Assembly: GCA_001789965.1 (NCBI GenBank)
Contig: MGBA01000012.1
Coordinates: forward strand, 1-61,389
Reading direction: 5' to 3'
Length of the DNA stretch: 61,389 nt
From: Candidatus Roizmanbacteria bacterium RIFCSPLOWO2_02_FULL_40_13
Lineage (GTDB): Bacteria; Patescibacteriota; Microgenomatia; UBA1406; GWC2-37-13
The translations under genes were made by a program, and so were the position numbers. This document shows, piece after piece, positions 1 to 8,049 of the stretch; within the stretch, counting starts at the first letter, position 1; the number at the start of each line of letters is the position of its first letter. Below the pieces are notes generated by a model. That model ran no database searches. It saw only the letters and a list, made by a program, of their open reading frames with translations, and was not told the DNA's origin.

Positions 1-315
1 ATAGATATTCAGGACTATTTTTCAATATACGAAAGACTCAATGAATCAACATATGTAAAGACAGATTATCTCTACGCAGATTTCTTAGGGCACTCGCGAG
101 ATGAAGCCGGGGAACTCGTTGCCTCGGTGGGAGATATTGCCATCAATTATCCGAGGCAATTTGCCAATGTAATGAAGGATATGGATCCTTCAGGTAGAGA
201 TGCAGCGATAAAAGCCCTCAGATTGAGTTTCACTCTTATCATCAACCGCCACCCCTCACTTTTGGGGTATCTTGCGAAGGTTGAAGCCGAAATACTCACC
301 CGCGCCAACTCATAG
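1..315 (+). CDS. C-terminal end of an unidentified protein (partial)
   Basis: The frame is open from the first base of the window to the TAG at 313-315, giving 104 residues without an upstream stop, so this is the tail of a gene that begins outside. The visible part is helical and mixed in charge (YFSIYERLNE near the start, ALRLSFTLIINRHP near the end) with no catalytic motif or membrane segment that I recognise. A possible internal ATG at 127 would leave only 62 residues and has no promoter, so the longer partial frame is preferred. Function unknown. Confidence 0.5.
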   Translation: MDIQDYFSIYERLNESTYVKTDYLYADFLGHSRDEAGELVASVGDIAINYPRQFANVMKDMDPSGRDAAIKALRLSFTLIINRHPSLLGYLAKVEAEILTRANS

Positions 316-349
316 ACTTCACATCCCAAAAAGTTTCAGTAAATGATCA

Positions 350-377
350 TTGACAAAGTCTTTTTTTCTGCAATAAT
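350..377 (+). promoter_or_regulatory. Promoter of the slipin gene
   Basis: TTGACA at 350-355 is followed after 16 bases by AATAAT at 372-377. The -10 ends 10 bases before the ATG at 388, so the mRNA would have a leader of only a few bases. This argues against the in-frame ATG at 343, which lies upstream of the -35. Confidence 0.7.
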
Positions 378-387
378 AGTGAGACCT

Positions 388-1137
388 ATGATATTTTGGC
401 TTATTGTTGTACTCATCATTCTCGTACTCGGCGTAAAAATCATCAACCAGTATGAACGGGGAGTCGTTTTAACACTTGGAGTTTTTTCAGGAGTCTACGA
501 ACCAGGGCTCCGCATCATCATTCCCTTAATTCAGAGAATGATAAAAGTCGATATGCGTATCACGACCACCGATATACCCCGTCAGGAAGTAATCACCAAA
601 GACAATGTACCGGTTGGGATCAATGCGGTGGTGTATTTTCAAGTAGAGAAACCGGATGACGCCGTTCTTAAAATACAAAATTATGCATACGCAGCAACTC
701 AATATTCACAGACCGCTCTTCGTGATGTGATTGGTGGCGTGGAGTTGGATACACTTTTAACTGAACGGGAGCAACTTGCCGAGCAAATAAAAAAACTGGT
801 GGATAAAGAAACCGCAGGGTGGGGGATCAATGTGACCGCTATTAAAATGCAAGACATAGAGATGCCTGCCGATATGAAAAGAACTATGGCTAAGCAGGCA
901 GAAGCTGAGCGTGAAAAAAGAGCAACGATAATCAACTCGGAAGGAGAGGTTATTGCCGCAAAAAATCTTGCAAAAGCAGCGCAACTCATGCAGGGAGCAC
1001 CTGGCGCTCTTCATCTTCGCACTCTAAACTCGATTAATGACGTTTCATCCGACGCATCAAACACCATAGTTTTCGTAACTCCGATAGAGATACTCCGCGC
1101 AATAGAAGGCCTTAACCGCAAACTCTCACAGAAATAA
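388..1137 (+). CDS. Slipin / stomatin-like SPFH-domain membrane protein
   Basis: A 249-residue member of the SPFH (prohibitin/stomatin) family. An N-terminal membrane segment (about residues 3-18, FWLIVVLIILVLGVKI) is followed by the typical INQYERGVVLTLGVF entry and VEPGLR-like VYEPGLRIIIP, then the SPFH domain with TTTDIPRQEVITKDNVPV, and an alanine/glutamate-rich helix (KQAEAEREKRATIINSEGE) that drives oligomerisation. Length matches bacterial slipins. Family members form ring or cage assemblies on the membrane and are linked to membrane domains and protease control; the exact role here is not known. The start at 388 is chosen because a promoter lies between it and the earlier ATG at 343. 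No NfeD partner gene is adjacent. Confidence 0.88.
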   Translation: MIFWLIVVLIILVLGVKIINQYERGVVLTLGVFSGVYEPGLRIIIPLIQRMIKVDMRITTTDIPRQEVITKDNVPVGINAVVYFQVEKPDDAVLKIQNYAYAATQYSQTALRDVIGGVELDTLLTEREQLAEQIKKLVDKETAGWGINVTAIKMQDIEMPADMKRTMAKQAEAEREKRATIINSEGEVIAAKNLAKAAQLMQGAPGALHLRTLNSINDVSSDASNTIVFVTPIEILRAIEGLNRKLSQK

Positions 1138-1140
1138 AAA

Positions 1141-1183
1141 GGTCACTGCCCTTGACACATGGGCGACTTTTTATTAGTCTAAT
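1141..1183 (+). promoter_or_regulatory. Overlapping terminator hairpin and promoter
   Basis: GTC-ACT-GCCC pairs with GGGC-GAC around a 9-base loop and is followed by TTTTTATT, which resembles a weak intrinsic terminator for the slipin mRNA. TTGACA of the next promoter (1152-1157) lies in the loop; a -10 candidate (TAGTCT or TCTAAT, 1175-1183) ends just before the ATG at 1187. The terminator and the next promoter thus share the same 40 bases. Confidence 0.45.
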
Positions 1184-1186
1184 TGT

Positions 1187-1861
1187 ATGCGAAAGATTTC
1201 GTCTTTTTTGTTATTTTCTTTTCTTTTAGCCGCAGTCGTTGTTGTAAAAGCTGAAGATGTAAGTACAGACAGGGAGATATCTCTTGACCGGAGCCAAAAC
1301 GTAAAGGTTGCCGCCCAAGAGCGAAAAGAGGAAAGACAGGAAAAAAGAGCAAGTACAGCAGGAGAATTAAAAGCCCGACGGGAAGCCTTCAAGGAGAAAC
1401 TAAAGACAATAAAAGATCAGCGCAAGCAAAAACTCGTGGAAAGAATCGATGCAAAGCTTGTAGATATTAATAAAAGACGAACCGCTCACATGGTGAAGAT
1501 ACTGGATAAACTGGCAAGTATTGCTGCGCGACTAGAGGCGAAAATAAGCACTGCAGAAGCAGCTGGAAAAGACGTTACTGCTGCACGGGCAGCAATAGAA
1601 AAGGCTAATGATGCTATTGCGACAGCCCAAAGCACAGTTTCAAGCCAGGCCGGAAAAGAATACGTTATCACGATTGGTCAAGAAAGTGGCTTAAAAGGAA
1701 CGGTTGGAGAAACCATGAGTCAGCTTCAAGCTGATTTGCGAACTACTCACAAAGTCATAATAGATGCAAAACAGGCTGTTATGAACGCTGCAAGAGAAGT
1801 GAAGAAATTACAGGGAGATAAATCCCAACCCACCGGTACCAGTTCAGCAGAACCTCAATAA
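1187..1861 (+). CDS. Secreted or membrane-tethered helical (coiled-coil) protein, unknown function
   Basis: A 224-residue protein with a signal peptide (MRKIS followed by a hydrophobic stretch to about residue 20, ending VKA/ED). The mature part is almost wholly helical and very rich in K, E, R and A, with a long heptad-like segment (about 45-140, for example KARREAFKEKLKTIKDQRK), then a short GQESGLKGTVGETMS insert and a second helix. The C-terminus is a Pro/Ser/Thr tail. No enzyme motif is seen. Proteins of this style are common in Microgenomates and are thought to sit outside the membrane, but no function is established. It is followed after 6 bases by the next gene, so the two are probably co-transcribed. 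Confidence 0.7.
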   Translation: MRKISSFLLFSFLLAAVVVVKAEDVSTDREISLDRSQNVKVAAQERKEERQEKRASTAGELKARREAFKEKLKTIKDQRKQKLVERIDAKLVDINKRRTAHMVKILDKLASIAARLEAKISTAEAAGKDVTAARAAIEKANDAIATAQSTVSSQAGKEYVITIGQESGLKGTVGETMSQLQADLRTTHKVIIDAKQAVMNAAREVKKLQGDKSQPTGTSSAEPQ

Positions 1862-1867
1862 TCTTTT

Positions 1868-2185
1868 ATGGACGCATCAGTAAAAAACAGTACGCCGCTA
1901 CCTGATTTTCAAGGAAAACCTACCGGTAAGTCTTTCGTTAATAAGACTTTGGGTGTTGTCTTGGGACTTTTAGTAGTCGGTGCGATCGTAGTTGCCGCAT
2001 TTCTAGTAAGCAGCTCTATGGGTCTAAATCAACAACAAGTTCCTACTGCCCCCGCACAAGTAGTTGTTCCATCCGTTGCAGTTTCTCCGACCCCCAAAGA
2101 TGAGGAAGAGGAAGCAGCGACCATTGACGTAGGTGATGTTGAAAAAGACCTTCAGGACGTGCAAAAAGACGCGCAAGGACTCTAG
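1868..2185 (+). CDS. Small single-pass membrane protein, unknown
   Basis: A 105-residue protein with a polar N-terminus, one strong membrane helix (about residues 29-50, LGVVLGLLVVGAIVVAAFLV) and a Pro/Val-rich then acidic C-terminal tail (DEEEEAATIDVGDVEKDLQ). The topology suggests a short cytoplasmic N-terminus and an extracytoplasmic acidic tail. It starts 6 bases after the secreted helical protein, so the pair probably acts together at the membrane or cell surface. No family is recognised. Confidence 0.6.
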   Translation: MDASVKNSTPLPDFQGKPTGKSFVNKTLGVVLGLLVVGAIVVAAFLVSSSMGLNQQQVPTAPAQVVVPSVAVSPTPKDEEEEAATIDVGDVEKDLQDVQKDAQGL

Positions 2186-2191
2186 GAAATC

Positions 2192-2259
2192 GCATTTAGG
2201 ATTCGGCATTTAGCATTCGGCAACAGCTCCCTAAATACTACATACGAAATACTATATGC
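2192..2259. repeat. Heptad-repeat hairpin element, copy 1
   Basis: Left arm built of 7-base units GCATTTA, GGATTCG, GCATTTA, GCATTCG; right arm of units in the opposite sense, CTAAATA, CTACATA, CGAAATA, CTATATG. The arms can fold on each other around a GC-richer centre (GGCAACAGCTCC). Related copies lie at 19312-19386 and 55336-55400. The promoter of the next gene (TATAAT 2265-2270) follows directly. Confidence 0.6.
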
Positions 2260-2278
2260 TCAGCTATAATAGGACTTC

Positions 2279-3019
2279 ATGATTGTACGCCCTATCCGGA
2301 CCCACAAAATTACAGCAAAAGACAAAGACATATTCAAGATTTTGGATAGGTACGTCACTTCTTTTAAAAATAACTCCATTCTTGCCATAACCTCAAAAAT
2401 AATTTCTATTTGCGAAGGAAGCATTATCTCAACAGATTACGCAAATAAAGACAAGCTCATTACAGATAACGCAAGCCATTATCTGGAACGGGGAAAAAGT
2501 AAGTACAACGTAATGTTGACTATTACCGACGACAATTTAGTTCCGTCTGCCGGCATAGACGAATCAAATGGCTTTGGAAACTATATTCTCAGGCCGAAAA
2601 ATCCACAAAAAACCGCAAACTCTATAAGAGAATATTTACGCAAGCGGTTTAAGAGAAAACACGTAGGGGTTCTCATAACGGATAGCCGTACCACACCTCT
2701 CCGGTGGGGAACGACGGGGATGATGATTGCCCATAGTGGCTTTGAGGCTTTAAATGACTTCATTGGTAAACCGGATCTGTTTGGAAGAAAATTAATAATG
2801 ACCAAGGTTGGTATTGCAGATGGACTATCAGCAAGCGCTGTTTTAGTAATGGGCGAAGGCAATGAACAACAACCGCTGGTTGTCATTGAAAATACCCCAT
2901 TCGTAAAATTCCAAGAACGTAACCCGACTTCCAAAGAACTCCGGGATCTCCGGATAGCCATAAAAGACGATTTATATGCTCCGATACTTACCAAAGCTGA
3001 TTGGAAAAAGAAAAAGTAA
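2279..3019 (+). CDS. CofE-like (F420-0:gamma-glutamyl ligase family) protein
   Basis: A 246-residue protein matching the CofE / PF01996 fold: VRPIRTHKI at the N-terminus, the family segment LAITSKIISICEGS (about 36-50), DDNLVPSAGIDESN (about 83-96) which corresponds to the metal and phosphate binding loop, and HVGVLITDSRTTPLRWGTTG (about 126-145). In F420 producers this enzyme adds glutamate to F420-0. No other F420 gene is in the window and CPR genomes are not known to make F420, so the substrate here is probably different; a glutamate or amino-acid ligase role is inference. TATAAT at 2265-2270 ends 8 bases before the ATG, predicting a leaderless mRNA. Confidence 0.82.
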   Translation: MIVRPIRTHKITAKDKDIFKILDRYVTSFKNNSILAITSKIISICEGSIISTDYANKDKLITDNASHYLERGKSKYNVMLTITDDNLVPSAGIDESNGFGNYILRPKNPQKTANSIREYLRKRFKRKHVGVLITDSRTTPLRWGTTGMMIAHSGFEALNDFIGKPDLFGRKLIMTKVGIADGLSASAVLVMGEGNEQQPLVVIENTPFVKFQERNPTSKELRDLRIAIKDDLYAPILTKADWKKKK

Positions 3020-3024
3020 GTGGT

Positions 3025-3053
3025 TTGCATTTTGTCTCCCTGATATCTACTAT
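3025..3053 (+). promoter_or_regulatory. Promoter of the 773-residue gene
   Basis: TTGCAT at 3025-3030, 17-base spacer, TACTAT at 3048-3053. The -10 ends 8 bases before the ATG at 3062. Confidence 0.6.
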
Positions 3054-3061
3054 TAATGTAA

Positions 3062-5383
3062 ATGGTTGACATTGCTCCAGAACTACGCCCAAGACCTCCT
3101 GTTGTTGACACTACGCTATCAGCTCGATCAGGAGAAACAACTAAAGTCCTCAAAAGATTGGCAAAGCTTTCCCGAGATTCCGAGACAGAAGAAGCAAAAA
3201 ACCCGGAAACAGGAGAGAATGTAATAGTATTAAAACACCAAGAAGGAATTATCCGGAGATTACTTAAGAGAAAAGAAAAAACACCTACTAGTCGGACAGA
3301 AAATTCCGGTCAAGATGTTGAAAGAGCCCGACAACTTAAAGCGCTATGGGAAAATCAAAATCTTCCACTTCTTGCTTCTGCGGGTGCAGCTGGCGTACAA
3401 GGAAATATTTCCTTTTTAGAAGCCGAGATATTATCTCAACGAGTATTTATTGTTGGGGCAAGCGACGAGATAAAAGGATCGGTACTACGGCCTGTTGAAG
3501 AGGTAGGGAGAGATGCAAGAGAACTTATAACCAGGCTTTCAGATTATCCCTCCTTTTTGCCAAGTGATTTAACCGTAGAGCAGCTGAACTCAATCGTAGA
3601 AAGTTATTTAAATCCTCTTGAGGGAAAGCAACTCTATATGCGTCCGGGAATCGGTGGAGTCACCGATGTATTAAGAGATGGGTTTCTCTCGGACCAAGTC
3701 CTCCGTGAACGAACAGCTCAACATCCGGAAATAGATTTTGACGTATATCTTTCCGGTTTAGCTCCGAAAGTAGCAGAACAGGTAAAAAAACTCGCAGGCG
3801 AAGGAAAGATAGATAAATTAATCCAGCATCGCCCTTTTTCTGAGTATCAAAAGAAGATTGATGAAGTCGAAAAAAAAGAGTTTGTTGCAATAGCAAGCTC
3901 TATAGAAACATTCAGTTACGCTGCTTCTGCCATCGCATTAGAAAAAATCGATTTTGATAACCCTGCAACATTGCCATTAGAAGTACAATTCGTTCTTGCA
4001 AAAAATCCAAGTTTGGAAGGAGTATTCCGTGGTCTAATCGGGCAAGGTTTTGAGCTTGAACTTCAAAGAAGAGAATTCACGCCAAAAAAAGTTTTAGACG
4101 CGATAAGCACAATCGCAGTCGCATCTCAAGAAAACTTCATAATTACATGGCTTCCCGACTTATTACTAAGCGGAAAAATGCCACGACTTACACCGACAGG
4201 GCAAGGGATAAAACAGGCGCAACATATGGGAATAATAGAAGCGGATAAGCCAATTAACCAAAAAACTCTTGAAGAAGATTGTCGTGTTATCCAAGAAGCT
4301 CTGGGAGATTTTATCTCAATACGTCCGGTAAAGTCCGGCAATCTTTCGCCTCAAGTTGCAGAAGACTTAGCGCGCTTAAACGGAGAAATAGGTGAAATTC
4401 GCCAAGAATACGCAACGAGAAGAATGTTGTTTGATAATGCGCATGAGCGCACAGAAGGAGCACAGGAAGTAATAAAAAAGATGTTTTATATAGGACCGGT
4501 CGCACACTCGCTTGAAATGGCTCACTTAGGTATGTTGGCAAAAATAGTAACGGCAAATACGGATGATATGATGGGTGAGTATGCAGAAATAAAAGCGCTG
4601 AAGGGTTCCGGATTCTCAACAGATGTACTAAAAAAAAGGATTCCTCTTGCGACAGGAGCACTTTTAATGGCAGTATACGGCTCGACTCAGGTGGATCCGA
4701 TGTTACAGCAAGGTCACGATATCGAACCAGGTTTAATATTTGGGACATCAGCCGTTGCCCTCTCTCTTACTACTGCTGTGCAATCTGTAAAGATGTATCA
4801 TGAAGCGGCGCGAGCTCTTATCGAACAAGGGAAAACTCCAGCTCTTTCTCAGTTACCGGAGCCAATAGTAAAACTAATCAACTCAAAGGAATTCAAAAAG
4901 CGCTACAAGGAAGTAGAAGATACAGTACAGGCTTTTGACGGGGGGAAGATGGAGGAAGTATATGATTTGCTCAGGAGTGAATTGGTTAAGTCAAATATTC
5001 CTAAAAAGAAGGCAGACCAATTAATTGACGAGTATCGCGCTCTCGACGTAGACATAAAAGAAATAATGGCTGAACAACCTTCTTCTCGGGACTTATGGTC
5101 TTTGGCACTACGACAAGATTTCTCCAATCCGGCACGCTTAGGAATCTTACTGGGCGCCTCTATGGCTCCGGTTGTCGGTGCGCTAGCGGGAAAAGCCGGT
5201 CTTATGCATAACGGTTTCGCACTTGCCTTGATCGGTTCAATGGAATCTATAGTTGCAGGGGGGACAGTTCGTCTTGCAAGAAGCATCTCAGATAAAAGAT
5301 ACAAGCGGTTTTTAAAAGATGCCGTTTCTACAGAAAAAGCAAAAGTTCATTCGACACCATTACCGGCTACATTGGCTGCTTGA
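3062..5383 (+). CDS. Large uncharacterised protein with C-terminal hydrophobic segments
   Basis: A 773-residue protein of no family that I recognise. The first 100 residues are polar and charged, the middle (about 100-520) is soluble-looking with leucine-rich helices, and the last third contains several moderately hydrophobic stretches (about 525-545 LATGALLMAVYG, 555-580 GLIFGTSAVALSLTTAV, 695-720 LGILLGASMAPVVGALAG, 725-745 ALALIGSMESIVAGG) that could be membrane helices. A glycine-alanine patch appears also near residue 105 (ASAGAAGVQGN). It has its own promoter and is followed by the YtxH-like gene in the same direction. No catalytic signature is visible. Function unknown. Confidence 0.75.
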   Translation: MVDIAPELRPRPPVVDTTLSARSGETTKVLKRLAKLSRDSETEEAKNPETGENVIVLKHQEGIIRRLLKRKEKTPTSRTENSGQDVERARQLKALWENQNLPLLASAGAAGVQGNISFLEAEILSQRVFIVGASDEIKGSVLRPVEEVGRDARELITRLSDYPSFLPSDLTVEQLNSIVESYLNPLEGKQLYMRPGIGGVTDVLRDGFLSDQVLRERTAQHPEIDFDVYLSGLAPKVAEQVKKLAGEGKIDKLIQHRPFSEYQKKIDEVEKKEFVAIASSIETFSYAASAIALEKIDFDNPATLPLEVQFVLAKNPSLEGVFRGLIGQGFELELQRREFTPKKVLDAISTIAVASQENFIITWLPDLLLSGKMPRLTPTGQGIKQAQHMGIIEADKPINQKTLEEDCRVIQEALGDFISIRPVKSGNLSPQVAEDLARLNGEIGEIRQEYATRRMLFDNAHERTEGAQEVIKKMFYIGPVAHSLEMAHLGMLAKIVTANTDDMMGEYAEIKALKGSGFSTDVLKKRIPLATGALLMAVYGSTQVDPMLQQGHDIEPGLIFGTSAVALSLTTAVQSVKMYHEAARALIEQGKTPALSQLPEPIVKLINSKEFKKRYKEVEDTVQAFDGGKMEEVYDLLRSELVKSNIPKKKADQLIDEYRALDVDIKEIMAEQPSSRDLWSLALRQDFSNPARLGILLGASMAPVVGALAGKAGLMHNGFALALIGSMESIVAGGTVRLARSISDKRYKRFLKDAVSTEKAKVHSTPLPATLAA

Positions 5384-5399
5384 TTATTGTTATTGGGAC

Positions 5400-5428
5400 T
5401 TGCTAAATTAATCTTTTCTTGTTAAAGT
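5400..5428 (+). promoter_or_regulatory. Promoter of the YtxH-like gene
   Basis: TTGCTA at 5400-5405, 17-base spacer, TAAAGT at 5423-5428, ending 6 bases before a GTG start at 5435. This spacing supports the GTG as the true start. Confidence 0.55.
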
Positions 5429-5434
5429 AAGAGT

Positions 5435-5872
5435 GTGGAAGAAAAAAGATCCTCAAATTTTGGAATAGGATTACTACTGGGTGCCATCGGCGGCGCACTT
5501 GCCGGATTATTTCTTGCACCTAAAGCTGGAAAACTACTCCGACAAGATGCAAAAAAGAAATACGCAAAACTTCTTAAGGTAATGAAAGACAACGAGGTTG
5601 ATAAAAAAGTAAAACAGGTATTTGGTAAAGTAACCAAAGAATCAAAAAAACTCTATATTGAGGTTAAGGAGGAGTTAATGGTCGCGCTTGCAAATCTAAA
5701 GGAACAGGTAGAAGAGATAGATAGACCAACCTATGTCAAAAAAGTAGAAGAGACTATTGGAAAGCTTAAAAGCCCACTTTCTAAGCAATCAGTAACCGCT
5801 GCAAAAAAACTAAAAGATTCCCTTTCAAAAGATTGGGATAAGCTTGCAAAAGCTGCGAAAAAGCCTAACTAA
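5435..5872 (+). CDS. YtxH-like membrane-anchored protein
   Basis: A 145-residue protein with the YtxH signature: a glycine-rich N-terminal membrane hairpin (about residues 9-30, GIGLLLGAIGGALAGLFLAP followed by KAGKLLR) and a long lysine-rich amphipathic helix to the C-terminus. YtxH family proteins are small general-stress-type proteins of Gram-positive bacteria and CPR with no defined biochemical role. The start is GTG, supported by the promoter just upstream. It converges with the following minus-strand ATPase gene, overlapping it by 4 bases. Confidence 0.75.
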   Translation: MEEKRSSNFGIGLLLGAIGGALAGLFLAPKAGKLLRQDAKKKYAKLLKVMKDNEVDKKVKQVFGKVTKESKKLYIEVKEELMVALANLKEQVEEIDRPTYVKKVEETIGKLKSPLSKQSVTAAKKLKDSLSKDWDKLAKAAKKPN

Positions 5873-8025
5873 ACCTTCCTTCCAAATTTCTCCTTCGACT
5901 GTTGAATAATTTTCTCCTTATTATCATTTTTAAGATTGGGCAGGGGGAGAGTTTTTGCAGGAAAAGGAGCGGTCGTCATGTCCTCAATCGAAAGCTTCAG
6001 AACGATTTCATACTTTCCAAGCGAAACCAGATCGTTTTCCGAATAAATCTCAGCAAACTCTTTTGTCAAAATCTCCGCGTCCCGCGCGCCTACTACAAAC
6101 GAGATAAGTGTTCCTACATTGCCGAAGATCGCATCTTGAACCTCCTCTTCAAGCTGATCAATATATTGATTTGCAAGCGTAAGACAGAGCCGGTATTTCC
6201 GCGCCTCAGATAAGATCTTAATGAATGAAGAGGTGGCGAAGTTTTGAAACTCGTCCACATAGAGGAAAAAGTCTTTTCGGTCATCCTCCTTTTGATAAGA
6301 ACGGCCCATCGCAGCAAGCTGAATCTGGGTAATAATCATAGCACCAAGAAGCGCTGCATTATCCTCTCCGAGCTTTCCTTGAGACAGGTTTAAGATCAGG
6401 ATTTTTCCCTCATCCATAATCTTACTGAGATCTAAGGTTGATTTCGGCTCTCCGATTATATTGCGGATCATTTTCGAAGACACAAACTGACCCACTTTGT
6501 TTTGAATAGGAGAGACTGCTTCTGCCCGCATCTTATCGGTCATTCCTCCAAATTCTTTATCCCAGAATGTTTTAATAACAGGATCAGTGACATATTCGGA
6601 GACAACTTTTTTCCGGTAAGGAGCGTCACTCAAAAGTTTGAGAACGTCAACAAGGGTAGCACCCGGCACTTCAAGAAGCGTGAGGATTACATTACGCAGA
6701 ATATACTCCAGTCTGGGCCCCCAGCTGTCACCGTATAGTTTAAAAAAGATGGAGACCACGCCTGAAGCAATAAGATCTTTATGTTGTTTATTCCTTACTT
6801 CAAGAATGTTTAAGGAAAACGGGCGTTCGGTGTCAAACGGCTCAAGATATACGACATCCTTCATCCTCCTTTTTGGAATATAGTCAAGAATCGTTGAAGA
6901 AAGATCTCCGTGAGGATCAACGATCGCAACTCCGCGCCCGCGTCGGACATCATCGATCGCCATATTGGCAACAAGAGTTGATTTTCCGGCACCGGTTTTT
7001 CCGATAATATAGACGTGTTTTCGGCGATCGCGTGTGGTTGCGCCAAACGTAGTCTCTTTATTTTTATAGTCGGTTTTGGCAAAAAAGTTTACATCATCTT
7101 TTTCGGTTGCAGTCTCTTTGACCGGTAGATTTTCCGGCGCCTCTCCTGATAACGTTTTCCCCCATGCAATATTCTTAATTCCCGCCAAAAGATAGCCGGG
7201 AGGATGCCAGATCGTTGCCAGCTCCTGAGCATTTAAAATCTGTTCTTTTCGCTCAAAAAAGAAAGAAGTGCGGTTCTTAGCGCGTCCAAGAAAGCTTTTT
7301 TTAAACAGGTATTTCTTTTTGAAGACGAACTGGTTTCCTTCACCAAGTGAGAAACTTCCAAAAGTTCCTGCAAGATTTCGCAGATCATGCATAGTGTTTC
7401 TTCCATCGGACGCAGTGATGAGCCGGATGAGCGCTTTACCACCCTGAAAGGAAGCCTTTTTCATGATAGTCATCTTCTGTGGATTCAGTCCATACTTTTC
7501 AGCGGTTTCGTCGTATGACATTTTTTTTGCTGCTACGACGGCCCGATCCTGCCATGCAAATCGGGCAGGTTCCACCAGAATCTGAATTCCCGCTTTCAGA
7601 TCTGCGGGCTGCTTGGATAAGTACCCAACCAGTGCAGAAAGTGGGTCGATATCTTCAAAGTCACCGTACGTTTTTATCGGGAAATAAACATATGAATTCA
7701 AAACGAGCTCTCCTTCTGAAATACTTTTTGAGTTAAGAACCATGTCCAGCGGATCTTTAGTCTTTTTTAAAAGCGACTGAGGATATGAGGAAGTGAGGAG
7801 GCTCTGAACGAGAGTATCAGCTGAAGAAGGGGTTGTTATGTAAAAATAGATAGTTTGCGAGAGAAGATATATCTCAAATGAAAACTTACGAGGTTTTAGG
7901 ATGGGTCTTTTCCACAAGGGGACATAGGGATAGGGTAGCAGGGATGCGAAAATTTGCGTTGCGGCTTCGATCGGGGTTTCACTGTCTTTGGGGTTTCTTA
8001 TCTGGAAGTGGGAGAGTGGCTTCAT
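5869..8025 (-). CDS. VirD4/TraG-HerA-like ATPase (type IV coupling protein family)
   Basis: A 718-residue P-loop ATPase. Walker A is GKTGAGKST at about 342-350, followed by GVAIVDPHGDL (about 366-376) as in TraG/VirD4 and HerA proteins. Walker B with the glutamate is LYVDEFQNFAT at about 588-598, and a TraG C-terminal part follows (ILSEARKYRLCLTLANQY). The N-terminal 300 residues form a CPR-type domain without a known name. Family members pump DNA or protein across membranes. No relaxase, VirB channel or pilin gene is near. It is the last gene of a four-gene minus-strand run with glycosyltransferases, 24 bases behind the giant membrane enzyme, which hints at a role at the cell surface. Overlaps the convergent YtxH-like gene by 4 bases. 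Confidence 0.85.
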   Translation of the reverse strand: MKPLSHFQIRNPKDSETPIEAATQIFASLLPYPYVPLWKRPILKPRKFSFEIYLLSQTIYFYITTPSSADTLVQSLLTSSYPQSLLKKTKDPLDMVLNSKSISEGELVLNSYVYFPIKTYGDFEDIDPLSALVGYLSKQPADLKAGIQILVEPARFAWQDRAVVAAKKMSYDETAEKYGLNPQKMTIMKKASFQGGKALIRLITASDGRNTMHDLRNLAGTFGSFSLGEGNQFVFKKKYLFKKSFLGRAKNRTSFFFERKEQILNAQELATIWHPPGYLLAGIKNIAWGKTLSGEAPENLPVKETATEKDDVNFFAKTDYKNKETTFGATTRDRRKHVYIIGKTGAGKSTLVANMAIDDVRRGRGVAIVDPHGDLSSTILDYIPKRRMKDVVYLEPFDTERPFSLNILEVRNKQHKDLIASGVVSIFFKLYGDSWGPRLEYILRNVILTLLEVPGATLVDVLKLLSDAPYRKKVVSEYVTDPVIKTFWDKEFGGMTDKMRAEAVSPIQNKVGQFVSSKMIRNIIGEPKSTLDLSKIMDEGKILILNLSQGKLGEDNAALLGAMIITQIQLAAMGRSYQKEDDRKDFFLYVDEFQNFATSSFIKILSEARKYRLCLTLANQYIDQLEEEVQDAIFGNVGTLISFVVGARDAEILTKEFAEIYSENDLVSLGKYEIVLKLSIEDMTTAPFPAKTLPLPNLKNDNKEKIIQQSKEKFGRKV

Positions 8026-8049
8026 ACAAAAAGTATACTGATAAAACGG

